A DNA stretch of 64,000 nucleotides, taken from positions 126,675,208 to 126,739,207 of the forward strand of contig OV884011.1 of assembly GCA_930367205.1 (NCBI GenBank), read 5' to 3'. Source of the stretch: Acanthosoma haemorrhoidale. Its lineage: Eukaryota; Arthropoda; Insecta; Hemiptera; Acanthosomatidae. The position numbers and the translations under genes are program-made. Position 1 is the first letter of the stretch, and every line of letters begins with the position of its first letter. Below, piece after piece: positions 11,331 to 22,164 of the stretch. The notes below the pieces were generated by a model. The model was not told the origin of the DNA and searched no databases. It was given only the letters and a program-made list of their open reading frames with translations.

Positions 11331-14020
11331 GTGGATCCTTCTGACTCCTTATCCATTCTCCTTTGGAATGCGAATGGTGTTCGCACCCACACTAACGAAC
11401 TGACAGCATTACTCCATGACAAAAACATCGACGTAGCTCTAATTACTGAAACAAGACTTACAAGTAAACGACCATTTACCGTTCGACAGTACCAGACTTA
11501 TCGAACTGATCACCCTGATGGAAGAGCTTATGCAGGTACCGTTGTCATTTTCCATAACTCCATATCCCACCACATAGTTCCTTTGGTAGCACATGATTTC
11601 CTTCAATCCACTGCAGTGTCAATCACCACACTCACTTTTCCCCTTACTCTAGCATCAGTGTACTGCCCTCCCAATAAATCCATTACCGATTCCCAATTCA
11701 TCTCCTTTCTAGACTCCATCGGGCATCGTTTCCTCGTGGGTGGGGACTTTAACGCAAACACCAGCACTGGGGCTCAAGATCCACAAATACACGAGGACGT
11801 GCTTTGCTGTCTGCACTCACACGGAGACATCTCTCACCACTATCTCTCCTGACACAGCCACCTATTGGCCATCTGATCCCAACCGAAATCCTGATCTCCT
11901 TGACTTCTTTTTCTACAATAGTTTAGGAACACTAAACTATTCACTCAAGCGCCTCGATGACCTCTCCTCCGACCATAGCCCCTTATTATTAACCATTTCC
12001 CTAAATCCAGTTCACAAACTGCCTCCTCCTTCATTTATTAGGGGCCCAGTTGACTGGGACCACTTCCGCCAGATTCTTACAGACTCTGTAGACCTCAAAG
12101 TACCTCTGAAAACATCCCAAGACCTAGACGATGCAGTGCATTCCTTCACTACTCTGATCCAGAGGTCGGCCTGGGAGGCATCGTCACGCCACCGTCACCT
12201 AAAAATTCACAATCAAAATCCTTTACCTCAGTATCTCAAAGACCTAATCAGATCCAAACGCCACTCAAGAACAGTGTGGCCAAGATCCCGACATCCTGCT
12301 GATCGTCGCTCATACAATCAGTACTGCAGGCTGGTAAAGCGGCAATTGGCATCCTTCCGTTCCGATTCTTTCAATTCCTACCTCTCCTCCCTGTCTACCA
12401 GGGACAACTCCTTGTGGAATGTAACTAAGAAAATCCTAAAATATCATTCTGTTTCACACCCACCCCGTCGTGATGATGGGTCCTGGGCGGCTTCGGATGG
12501 CAAGAGGGCGGAGGAATTTGCACTGCATCTTTCCCATACTTTCACTCCTCATTTTACTCCTCAAAACAATAATCACCGTCCAACTGTTGAAGATTTCCTC
12601 ACTTCACCTATCCCTCTCTCACTACCACCAAAAGCCGTTAACCCCTCCGAGGTTAAATATCTTCTGAAAAAATTACCTTACCGAAAATCTCCTGGATATG
12701 ATCTCCTTACTCCTCGAATCCTCCAACAACTTCCTCCTAAAGCCATAATCTTCCTAACCTATATATAATTGCATTATCCGAACGACGCACTTTCCTCTCC
12801 TCTGGAAACATTCCATTATTGTCTTATTCGCCAAACCCGGTAAACCACCCAATGACGCCTCATCTTACCGTCCAATTAGCCTACTCTCTATCCTCTCAAA
12901 AATATTTGAAAAACTCCTATTAAAACGCCTACTTCCAATTGTTGAATCCAAAAACCTTTACCCTACTCATCAGTTTGGTTTCCGCTAACGACATTCCACA
13001 GCTCAACAAGGCCTTCGCGTTGTTGATCACATATCCTCAGCCCTTGAAACCAAACAGTATTGCACTGCTGCCTTTCTGGACATAGCTCAAGCTTTTGACA
13101 GGGTCTGGCACGCAGGCTTGCTTTACAAGCTCAAAGGATATTTACCGCAAACCCTATTCCTAATCCTACAATCCTACCTTTCAAACCGTTTCTTCCAAGT
13201 CCGCTGTGGTTTAGAATATTCTAACTACTATCCCATTAAAGCAGGAGTTCCACAGGGCAGCATCCTGGGTCCCACCCTCTATAATCTATACACCGCTGAT
13301 GTCCCCTCTACCACCAATACCTTCTTGGCAACATTCGCAGACGACACTGCAGTCCTGTCAACCCATCCAGACCCTGATATAGCATCCCAAAACCTTCAAA
13401 AACACCTCGACGAGATCGAGTATTGGTGCAACCAATGGCGAATCAAAGTCAATGAAGGAAAATGTTCCCACATAACCTTTACCCTCTGCCGCAAGTCCTG
13501 TCCACCAGTCTTTTTAAATTCAATTCCTCTCCCTGTGTCTGAGACAGTACGGTATTTAGGCTTCCATCTCGACAAAAGACTGACATGGAACCCACACACG
13601 AGGCTAAAAAGACAAGAACTAAACAGACGCTTTGGACAACTGTACAGACTACTTCGAAGGACATCCCACCTCTCAATAAAAAACAAACTACTTATTTACA
13701 AGGTTATACTTAAGCCAATCTGGACATACGGAATAGAACTATGGGGGACAGCAAAAAAGTCGAACATCTAGCGCATCCAATCCTTTCAATCAAAAGTCCT
13801 AAGAACAATAGTAAATGCCCCTTATTACGTCAGCAACAAAACCCTTCACAATGATCTGAATATACCCTGTATTCTTGAACTCATCCCTTCCAAGTTCATA
13901 AAATTCCATAGTAACCTATCCAACCACCCTAATTCCCTAGCACAGTCATTGCACTGCACCACTCACCCCTATAATCCTCTTCGGAGATTAAAACGGCAGT
14001 GGCCTCGTGACCTGCTATAA
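11331..14020 (+). pseudogene. LINE ORF2 endonuclease-reverse transcriptase, broken (copy B)
   Basis: ORF2 would nick target DNA and copy the element RNA. The apurinic-type endonuclease reads LLWNANGV, ALITETRL (catalytic E), SVYCPP, GGDFNA and, after a frameshift, DLLDFFF and SSDHSPL. The frameshift near 11756 is one lost base. The reverse transcriptase has SYRPISLL, FLDIAQAFDRVWH, GVPQGSILGP and FADD at 13334-13345, followed by YLGFHLDKRLTW. Other breaks are a two-base loss near 12765, a stop at 12986-12988 where relatives encode Q, and a stop at about 13771. The natural stop is TAA at 14018-14020. No separate RNase H domain is visible, as expected for the Jockey clade. Confidence 0.85.
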
Positions 14021-14352
14021 CTAAGTGATAGTGGGAGTTCTGGCAATGGCCAGTTCCTCTAATCATGTCCTGAGCGTCTGTGGCTCTCGCGCTCTTGGTC
14101 AGCCTCCGCTGGCTTATCCAGTGACGCGGCTGACGTAGGAGCGTGGGGGACTCCCCAAGACTCCGCTTCCTCCTTCGCATGCGAGGGAGGTGACCCTTGT
14201 GGACTTGGGGGGCCTCTGGGCTGTTTGTAAATATTGTATGAATGAGCGAGTGAATGATGAATTGTAAATATAGTATGAATGATGACATTTATCTCAATTA
14301 CTCATTGCCTAATAAAAGGCAGATTGTAATTTTATCTTAATAATAAAATTGT
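14021..14352 (+). other. 3' untranslated tail of LINE copy B
   Basis: This tail is shared with copies A, D and E. It starts just after ORF2 and ends in CCTAATAAAAGGCAGATTGTAATTTTAT followed by a short terminal AATAAA-containing stretch. Its GC-rich first part (14040-14215) stands out from the AT-rich end. Confidence 0.75.
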
Positions 14353-14365
14353 TTATTATTTTTCT

Positions 14366-16129
14366 CAAAATATGCTACAACACATTACATAAAATTATTA
14401 TATCCATTGAGAACGAGTCGTTTATTATTAAGATTACAAACCTAAACATGAATTGTGAATAGACTGTTAACCGTAATTTTTTTTTTTCAAACCTCAAAAA
14501 TGTAACCTGTAAAATATCTAAAATGTTTAAATATAAACATTAATATTAATAAAAAATTTAGTTTATCTTTGTCATTTAACTAAAAGATACCAACGAAATC
14601 GTAAAAATCTGTCAAACCATAATTAACCAAAATGAGGCGTTTTATTAATAAAGTCATCGACATTTATTTGTTTCCATCTTGATATTACTTACATATGTAA
14701 CATAACCTTGAGCAAAAATACGCTTTAGAAGCAAATATTTCTACAACATTTACTAAAATGGAGATGATTCTGCATAGCACATGAGAGTGTGCCGGCCAGA
14801 AGTAGCAGAGAGTAATGGAGGGTAAAGCCTTATAAACGTCACTGCCTGTTTCTCAGGCGTTGGTTAATAATAGTTATAGGTGGAAAAATCACCATTAAAA
14901 TTTCATTATCAGTATTATTAATTAAAATAGTAATTAAGGTACCTTAACAATGTAACAATGTAATTATTGATACCTTAACAAGTCTATTAAATGAAAACTA
15001 AGTCGGACCAAGCTTGTTTCCTTCAATTTGTATAGTCATACGAAACCCTTGATTGCATTAAACGCATCAAACTAAAAGCCTCAGGAGTCCTCAATCAAAA
15101 CTTGGTCTTTTTAATAGTCCGACTCAATAACCAGAGCGCAGCACAGTGCGAAAAATGGATAATTTAGAGCTTCAAAAATAATTTTGTATTTTCGAATGAA
15201 CTTAACAAGATAATGAAGTCAACGTTTGAAATGCTAATAGCGCATTTTTTTCTGTTTTTCGGAACCAAGGTGTAGCTGATACTTTTGGAGTCAAATTTGC
15301 AACATAAAATTTTTATTTTATTAAGCAACCATAAAACAGATTGGCATTGAAAAATTTCGCTTTTCTAAATGTCAAATATTCCAGCTTCAACTCGTATCAG
15401 TGGCAATCATTCGGTAGAAAGGATGTTATTATTAAAGGAGGGTTAGAAACTTTTAAAATCTGAAAACAACATTATGATAACACAAATAAAACTTGCACTG
15501 AGATTAAACCATGTGTTTCTTTGGAGAAGGCCTAAGCAGCTCAGTAAGACACACGTCTTCCGCACGGAAGGCGAGGAAAAAAAATCTGCCAGTCCCTGGT
15601 CAGATAACACTCAAATAAACCAGGCCTGAAAGCCCCATTACCTCCAGTTATATAAATATATATCCTATGTGTGTAAATATGTAGCCTTTCTATCTTGTTT
15701 GTAAGACATTCATGCAAGTTTCACGACTACAAAACTAAATAATTAATAAAGAAATTAAGACATGTTATTTTGAAAAAAAAAATGATTTTCATACCAGACA
15801 TAGGCTGTTGTAACAAAAATGAAAAGAAATTTTTACAACTAAATCCTTTAAATTGTTTTTTTATTCACAGGACGGTTGTGCATACACTGAAGAGATGTAA
15901 GACCAACTTTTGATTTTTCATTTTCGAACTGCAAGATTTACCAGTTTCCCCATTTTTCAACGGCTACTGAATAAGGCAGTGAAAGAACTGGTGAAAGAAA
16001 ATCAGCTATAATTATTAAAACACTGTATTATAAATCGATGTGGTTTAATCGAATCATACATTTTGTTGAAGCCACTTAACCAGCAATTATCGAATGCGGA
16101 TGACCCTATTAGTTGAAAGGTCCTAATCA
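14366..16129. other. AT-rich non-coding tract
   Basis: No protein-like frame is visible. It holds the dispersed repeat copy at 15402-15518. A tRNA-like stretch at about 15530-15580 follows, with GCAGCTCAGTAAGAC resembling a box A and a CTTCC/GGAAG arm, but no clear box B. It may be a SINE scrap. Confidence 0.5.
15402..15518 (+). repeat. Unclassified dispersed repeat, copy 2
   Basis: Partner of 3061-3170 in the same orientation. It shares ordered blocks ending in ACTTGCACTGAGATTAAACC. It stops abruptly where the tRNA-like stretch begins at about 15520, so the two together might be parts of one composite repeat. Confidence 0.5.
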
Positions 16130-16400
16130 CAGTTGACACCTGCCCGAGAGCACTCGCACTTCTGTCAAATCTGCTGCGAATTAATTATGCAAACGGGGCG
16201 GGCTCAGCCGTTCCAAATCGTATTGAGCTGCCATTAAAGCCTCCAGCCCCCGGCACACTTTGCTCCCTTTATGGTGAATTAGACCGTGACAACACCGGCC
16301 GCCTCGTCCATTCGCCCTCACGATGATTAATCCACTCCCAAGTGGACTCTCTTCATTTAAATTGGAGAACAGGTGCCCTCATCTGGGCTAGGTTTTCAGA
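16130..16400. promoter_or_regulatory. Candidate conserved non-coding element
   Basis: A sharply GC-rich block in AT-rich DNA, with no coding frame I trust. It contains GCGAATTAATTATGCAAACG, which combines a homeodomain core with a POU-like ATGCAAA. It also has GATTAATCCAC (K50 homeodomain type), GCCATTAAAGCC and ATTAGACCG. This pattern fits a developmental enhancer or ultraconserved element. No conservation test is possible here. Confidence 0.3.
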
Positions 16401-16942
16401 CCCCACGATGTACGATCAATTGTGGCCTGCTGAGATAATTAAAAGTTGTAGATGGTCTAGTTTGTTATCGATTGTTGGTCACTTTAAGGATTTTATAACG
16501 GTTAACCCAGCCCAAAATGAAGTTCGCTATACCAGTTTGGAGTTGCTCTTGTAATTGTAGAAAATTGGAAATCGTACCAGGCATGTGGATTAGTACTACC
16601 CTCGATACACCAAGATAACCATCATACTAACAGACCTACAATAACCCACAATCCAGCAGAATGTACAAGCCCAGACAGAATTTCTTTTCTCAAACTAAAA
16701 TTTATTTATTTCGTTTTTACATAGGTCAATGTTTCACCTATTTAGGCATCCTCAGGACACAAATCAAAACCTATAAGTAATTACAATTTTTTATATACAA
16801 AAAATATTTAATGAGTAATACAATTTGTAACAATCCAACAAATAATGCATGTTTTTTCAACATTATCCATTCTCATTTGACTAACATCATAAACCGAATT
16901 GGTACATTCCTGCAATATTTAATAAAAATTTAAAATGATAAC

Positions 16943-17147
16943 TGTAGCGACCACTACATAAGATAAATCACCCTATACTCTATTGTATATATATTGTAAA
17001 TTCATTTAAACAAATGTAAATAACATTACCAAACCATAAGTCATTGTAAATGTTGTAAACAATAAAATATGCAGCTGCAAGTAAATTAGTTAGAGGCGGG
17101 GAACCCTCACCCTCTCTACCCAAGGGCTGGTAGTAGCTACCCGGACA
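16943..17147 (+). repeat. Gypsy-type LTR fragment or solo LTR
   Basis: It begins TGTAGCGACC and includes AAATCACCCTATACTC, matching the first 50 bases of the LTR at 9014-8416 in order. It carries AATAAAATATG as a possible poly(A) signal and reaches a CCCGGACA that resembles the CCCGACA end of that LTR. At 205 bp it is much shorter than 599 bp, so an internal deletion or a different subfamily is needed. No target duplication is seen. Confidence 0.4.
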
Positions 17148-18085
17148 AGGCCTAAGTCACTACGAGAACAAATGCCACCACATACTGGGCTGGTCCGGTA
17201 AAAAAAAGTAAAAAGTTACATTTCAGAGAACAGATACAAACCCAAGACATATAAATATTTTCTTTTACAATTCTGACGAAAAAGGACATTTCTACCCTGA
17301 AATCAAGTAATACTTTTTCGGGGATGTATATGATGTAGAGTAAGGAATAGTCAACCTTTTGGGGAATAATAAAGGCTATGTACAGTAGGGTAATGAGGTA
17401 AGATACCATCTTATTATTCCAGCAGGGCAGTGAGGAGCAAAAAAACAATCCTGCCTTTTAGGACATCTTTTCAGGATATTCCGCAGAAGTTGCTCGAGGA
17501 AATAGGGCATGCCAATTGATTAAATCTATAAATACTTCTTTCGAAAATTGAGTGAGGTCTGAATTTATTCATACCATAAAAGATCAAACGACATCCTTCG
17601 AAATAACTTTAATGAAGACAATCTCACCCACAGATTGTATTTTGTTTAATGAAAATATATTCTGCATTGGTGCTTGATGTTGAGTATATTTTCGTTGAAA
17701 AGATGTATCATGTGTATACTTTTCTCCACCAAATAATCTACGATTGTCCCTTTAAGATGAGATTTAAGCTGAAATGCTAAAATTATTCATGTTTTTGGTC
17801 TTTTGATTTCCAAACGTCCTTCATGCTGGAACTTTAGAGCAACCATAGAGCGAACAACTGCACATCTAAATAAAATGTTCACTAAAACGTTTGTGGCTGT
17901 TAGAAATCGGTTCCATGTAAAGTAAATGTAAATAAATTGTTTGCCTAGAATTGCTACTAAGTCTAAGGCTAGAGTTTCCTTGAAGCGTTAGACAGCTCAA
18001 CGGATTGACGAATGTTGGAATTAATTCTACACAATATACCATACGGATCCTGCTACAGAGTTACAGCAACTTTTTAAATATATAT
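17148..18085. other. AT-rich non-coding tract
   Basis: I see no recognisable coding, RNA or repeat feature. The longest frame, on the minus strand at 17152-17448, has a low-complexity hydrophobic translation and I do not believe it is a gene. Confidence 0.5.
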
Positions 18086-18745
18086 TGTTGTGATATTTTA
18101 ATATGATGATTTTTAATGGCGTTTGTTTAAATAAACTCGGAATTAGCGAGCATTGAATAACGTAATACCGATCCGTGGTTCATGACCTATGGCCTATGAA
18201 AGTATGAACGGTTTTATTGTCGTCATATTAATTATTCATAGTTATAATAACAATAATATCAATAATTAATATAAACATTTCATTTATAAACTTCAAAACA
18301 AGCAAAGTATAAATATCCGAAACCACTGGCATTAAATAACCAGTTGAAAGATCAGTGAGGCAGCGGAGAGAGGCAGATATAGACGAACCGGCAGAGGACG
18401 AAAGGACTCACTTTTTCATCAGGAACAGGCAGAGACGCAAGCCAAGGTAGCGAACAACGGCTACGGCCTCATGGTGCATCAGGTCAGACATTTTCACTTT
18501 CACTCAGCACGAAGACAAAGGACGCTCAAGTAAGACGATTCGGATCACGCAAAAGAAAATGAACAACGAAGATACCAACACAAAGATACATACACTGGCC
18601 AGTATAATTACGTAAATTTAGATTTAATATTATACTTTTATTAAGTACGTATTTAATTTGTATATCAATTTTTATATATTCAATGTGTGTAAATAAAACC
18701 AATGTTCCTTTTGCCAGAAGTTTCCTAAAATTTTATTAACACAAC
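18086..18745 (+). repeat. Possible solo LTR
   Basis: The block starts TGTTGTGATATT and ends TTAACACAAC, giving short inverted ends (GTTGTG/CACAAC) of the kind that bound LTRs. Inside are a TATAAATA at 18308-18315, a TCAGT initiator-like site at 18352-18356, a GC-richer transcribed-looking middle and AATAAAACC at about 18694. There is no matching second LTR and no obvious target duplication, so it could also be a chance arrangement. It lies about 90 bp before LINE copy C. Confidence 0.35.
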
Positions 18746-19124
18746 CTTGAGATAACGTTAATGAAAAAATATATATAAATAAGAAATATTTGAATAATAT
18801 ATTGGAAAGGGCCGAGATTGAACTGTGCTCATTTACACTTTTATTGCCCTTACAGCTTTTTGCACATGCACTACTATCTACAACACCTCTCTATTTCGTT
18901 CGTCCGTAACACCGTATACTACCGTTTATAAGCTGCACTTCAGCCATAAAATTGTTTCAGCAGGCAACTTACGTGAGCTGGCAACGATGGAGCCCTCAAG
19001 AAGTGAGTGAATCGCTTGTTTCATTTGTGTGGAAGTTTAATAAGTGAAATCGGGCCGAGAAGTCGGCCATATTGGACGCCCTGTCATTAGCCTTTCCCGG
19101 ATCGGAGATAACACCAAGCAATTG

Positions 19125-19205
19125 ACTCTGTGAGCCAGACTAGTGGTGACTCAAAGCCAAGACCGGTGACTCGCCCCTGGAAGTTGTGAATTCGATTCCC
19201 AGCGG
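19125..19205 (+). other. tRNA-like block in LINE 5' untranslated region
   Basis: Within the 5' UTR of copy C, AGACTAGTGGTGACTC resembles a box A region and GTGAATTCGATTCCC closely resembles a box B. Copy D has ATGAATTCAAATCTCC at the matching place (about 53657). It may be an internal RNA polymerase III promoter, a captured tRNA-derived SINE, or chance. Two copies preserving a box-B-like element in the same context is the main support. Confidence 0.3.
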
Positions 19206-19329
19206 CGCAACTTATTTTTTTATTAACACAAAACTTAATTAAAGTAATAATAAATATTGTTATGATAAAATGTGATTTTATCAACAATTAATATCACAAA
19301 ATAAAAAAAGATCAAGGTCTCTAGGTCCA

Positions 19330-20387
19330 ACTCCTTCCGACACCATCGCCTGACGCTCAAATAGGGACGTAGAAATGACCCCCTCTGCAACTAGTTCCTT
19401 AGAAGAGATACCACCACAAGCCAGCACATCCAAAAAAGAAACCACCGTAGAGTCCCCTTTCTTGACGCCTAACACCTTTGAGGCGTTGTAAAATATTCCA
19501 GCAGATGAAATGGATGTCAAAAAAACACCCACACAGCCCAAGCCGCCTGCTATATTTGTACGTAACATCAGCAACTTTAAATTACCATGCTCACAAATGA
19601 GTAAAATAGTAGATACGGGAAAATATACGCACCTCAATAGGTCACGGGACACTAAAATCTCTCCGGACACTCCCGATACTTATCATCGATACTTATGATC
19701 GGGCAATTATCAAATATTTGGAAGAAACCAATGCCAACTTTCATACTTATCAACTGAAACAAGAACGATCGCTCCGAGTAATGATCAGAAATTTGCACCC
19801 AACCTCACCAGAAGATAAACTCTCTGCTCTCGGAGTCGAAATTCGCCAAATAACGAACGTGTTACGCGAGGCTAGGCAACAAGATGAATCAATAAAAACG
19901 GCGTTGCCACTGTTCTTTGTCGATCTCGAGCGAACACCTGGAGTAGAGAAAATATATGATCTAACACACCTGTATTACAAAAGGGTACAGGATAAAAAAC
20001 CGTATCCCAAACGCGACATCGTCCAGTGCCATAACTGTCAGGCAAATGGGCACACGAAATCTCACTGCCCAGTTGTGTAAAGTGCAGTGGTCAGCACAAA
20101 AAAGGATTGTGCAAAGAGCCCATGAAATCGTCTATGGTCTTTGCCAGCAAGGCCATCTGGCCTTCTACAAGGGCTGTGAGGCTTACAAAACGCTGAAGTC
20201 CAGGACCGAACAACGCCGTCAGCCAGAAGAGGAAAAACTAGCAACAAGAAGTGGCCCACCCAGACATTTGAGGCCTTCTGTCTCTTTTGCCGATGCCGTT
20301 CGCAACAGAGAGCAGTCACAGGCACCGCCCACTCCCTGTCCGCCAGATCATCTTCCCCAGCATTCCGTTCATCCCGTCAACCCTTAA
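19330..20387 (+). pseudogene. LINE ORF1 Gag-like protein, broken (copy C)
   Basis: Readable segments are an N-terminal part at 19350-19500 (PPQASTSK), then PPAIFVRNI, RDTKISPDTPDTY, the PRE_C2HC domain (MIRNLHPTSP to PLFFVDLERTPG) and the first knuckle CHNCQANGHTKSHC. A frameshift right after this knuckle removes codons for HPPR, so the second knuckle reads in another frame. A downstream basic, QRRQPEEEKL-containing region, lost in copy B, is present at 20200-20300. A short duplication near 19675-19700 (cgatacttatgat) also breaks the frame. Confidence 0.75.
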
Positions 20388-20540
20388 GCTCAACCCCATC
20401 CTAAACAACACATCTCGCATATTCCTCCACCTTCAAAGTCTTTGGATCTCACCAGCCTTTTAACCTCATTCCTTACAGAATTACTCCTCTCATTTCCCTT
20501 CTTGTCTCCTACCTTATCCCCGTTAAACAAAATCCATAAG

Positions 20541-21453
20541 TGGATCCTTCCGACTCCTTATCCATTCTCCTATGGAATGCGAATGGTTTTCGCACCCACA
20601 CTAACGAACTGACAGCACTACTCCACGACAAAAACATTGATGTAGCTCTCGTTACTGAAACAAGACTTACGAGTAAACGACCGTTTACGGTTCGCTGTCA
20701 TTGTCCATAACTCAATTTCCCATCACGTAGTTCCTATGGTAGCACACGAGTTTCTTAAGTCCACTGCAGTGTCAATCAGCATCTTCCCTTTCCCCCTTAC
20801 TCTAGCATCAGTGTACTGCCCTCCCTATAAATCCATTTCTGATTCCCAATCATCTCCTTTCTAGATTCCAACAGACATGGTTTCTTGTGGATAGACACTT
20901 TAATGCGAAGCACCAACACTGGGGGGTCAAGATCCACGAATACACGCGGACATGCTTTGCTGTCTGCACTCACGTGGAAACATTGCTCCACGATCTCTCC
21001 TGACACAGCCACCTATTGGCCATCAGATCCTAACCGAAATCCAGATCTCCTAGACTTCTTCTTCTACAATAGTTTAGGAACTCTAAACTTTTCACTCACG
21101 CTCCTCGATGACCTCTCCTCCGATCTGTCAGATCTGCCCTTTATTATTAACCATTTCCCTAGGACCAATTCACAAACTGCCTCCTCCGTCATTTATTAGG
21201 AGCCCAGTCGATTGGGACCACTTCCACCAGCTTCTTACAGGGTCCGTAGGCCTCAAAGTGGCCCTGAAAACATCCCTTGACACCTTGACGATGCAGTGCA
21301 TTCTTTCACTACCCTGGTTCAGAAGTCGGCTTGGGAGGCATCATCACCCCACCATCATCCGAAAACTCACAATCAAAATTGTTTACCTCAGGATCTCAAA
21401 GACCTAATCCAATCCAAACGCCATTCCAGAACAGTATGGCAAAGATCCCGACA
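20541..21453 (+). pseudogene. LINE ORF2 endonuclease part, broken (copy C)
   Basis: The endonuclease start (SILLWNANG), the TETRL motif and DLLDFFF are readable. About 60 bases present in copy B between the PFTV and VIVHNSI codons are missing near 20695. A two-part frameshift surrounds the GDFNA motif, whose first residues are altered here. The frame ends at 21453 where the next LINE begins, so no reverse transcriptase remains. Confidence 0.75.
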
Positions 21454-22135
21454 TTTTTTTTTTTTGTTTTTTTTTTCATAGCCCCTTTAAATTTACCGAA
21501 AATTACATACAATTATAGATCCTCAGGTGAATCTATTCCCAAATTATTTTGTATTTCCTGTAGCATCACTACATTATATACAGGTTTTGTTATTTTATAG
21601 AAATTATATAATCGAACAACAAGCATTATGATATACATTATACGTGACTAGACTAAACTGACTAATAAAGGTGATGGGGCTCACCTTTTTGATCAACCTT
21701 AAAACTAACTTACATACTAATTCTTATCCTAATTTTTCCCCGACAGTCTGTTGCCATCGATGCGGGAGGGGTGGTGGGGTCATAGTGTTAAACACTGGGT
21801 TTGTCAGGTGCTGCAACGAGTCAAAAAACTTAATGGGTCTCAGGCGGATGAACTCACCCACCGACGGCAAACCAAGCAACGGGCGCAGGTCAGCGTTCAT
21901 CAAAATGAACGAATGAAAGAGGTATGTCGGACCACTTTTCGCATGATTCCATTCTGGAAGTGTTGGAGTACAGCAGAGCTGGCCGAAGGACACATTTATT
22001 TATCATCAATTTGAGACGAAGCGACAGGTTAGGTAAAGTTAGCAAGTGCGATAGCCGGTAAGACCTTTGTTGTACTTTTTTCTATTTTAGTACTAAAATG
22101 AGTAGAGAAATGGAGATGCCTATCCATTTTTACCA
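21454..22135 (-). mobile_element. LINE family K, 5'-truncated copy (minus strand)
   Basis: On the minus strand this holds the C-terminal end of a Jockey-superfamily reverse transcriptase followed by a 3' UTR and an interrupted A-tail (T-runs at 21456-21478 on the plus strand). The last about 140 bp match 32580-32720 and 48216-48356, including GATGCTACAGGAAATACAAA and GGATCTATAATTGTAT. The 5' edge lies somewhere in 22110-22160 and abuts a plus-strand K copy head to head. It interrupts LINE J copy C. Confidence 0.75.
21730..22120 (-). pseudogene. LINE K reverse transcriptase C-terminal fragment
   Basis: Minus-strand codons read KMDRHLHFSTHF at about 22120-22085. After frame breaks come GEFIRLRPIKFFDSLQHLT and PPPLPHRWQQ near 21870-21740. 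The corresponding parts of the plus-strand copy read DEFIQRRHIKFFDSLQYLT and PFPHRWQ. This is the non-catalytic tail only. Its role in the intact protein is not defined. Confidence 0.7.
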
Positions 22136-22164
22136 CAATCTTAAAATTATTGCATTGCGCAATA

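Larger units (their letters stand above)
10341..14352 (+). mobile_element. Jockey-type LINE, family J copy B (nearly full coding span)
   Basis: The most complete J copy contains ORF1, ORF2 and the 3' tail. It is flanked by a perfect 13-bp direct repeat, ttattatttttct, at 10328-10340 and 14353-14365, so the boundaries are well supported. Relative to copies C and D it lacks the 5' untranslated region and the start of ORF1. That is the usual 5' truncation of target-primed reverse transcription. There is no long poly(A); the 3' end is TTATCTTAATAATAAAATTG. Both ORFs are broken. Confidence 0.9.
18837..21453 (+). mobile_element. Jockey-type LINE, family J copy C (5' half)
   Basis: This copy preserves a long 5' untranslated region, ORF1 and the first part of ORF2. 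It aligns with copy D from about 18837 (CTTTTATTGCCC, compare 53311) through shared blocks such as GGCAACTTACGTGAGCTG. It stops at 21453, in the codons equivalent to 12294 of copy B, where a minus-strand K LINE begins with a T-run. The remainder of copy C does not reappear beyond the inserted LINEs, so it was deleted or never there. Confidence 0.85.

Noticed and set aside
17152..17448. 98-codon minus-strand hydrophobic frame
   Set aside because: Low complexity and typical of translated AT-rich DNA; part may lie in an LTR fragment.
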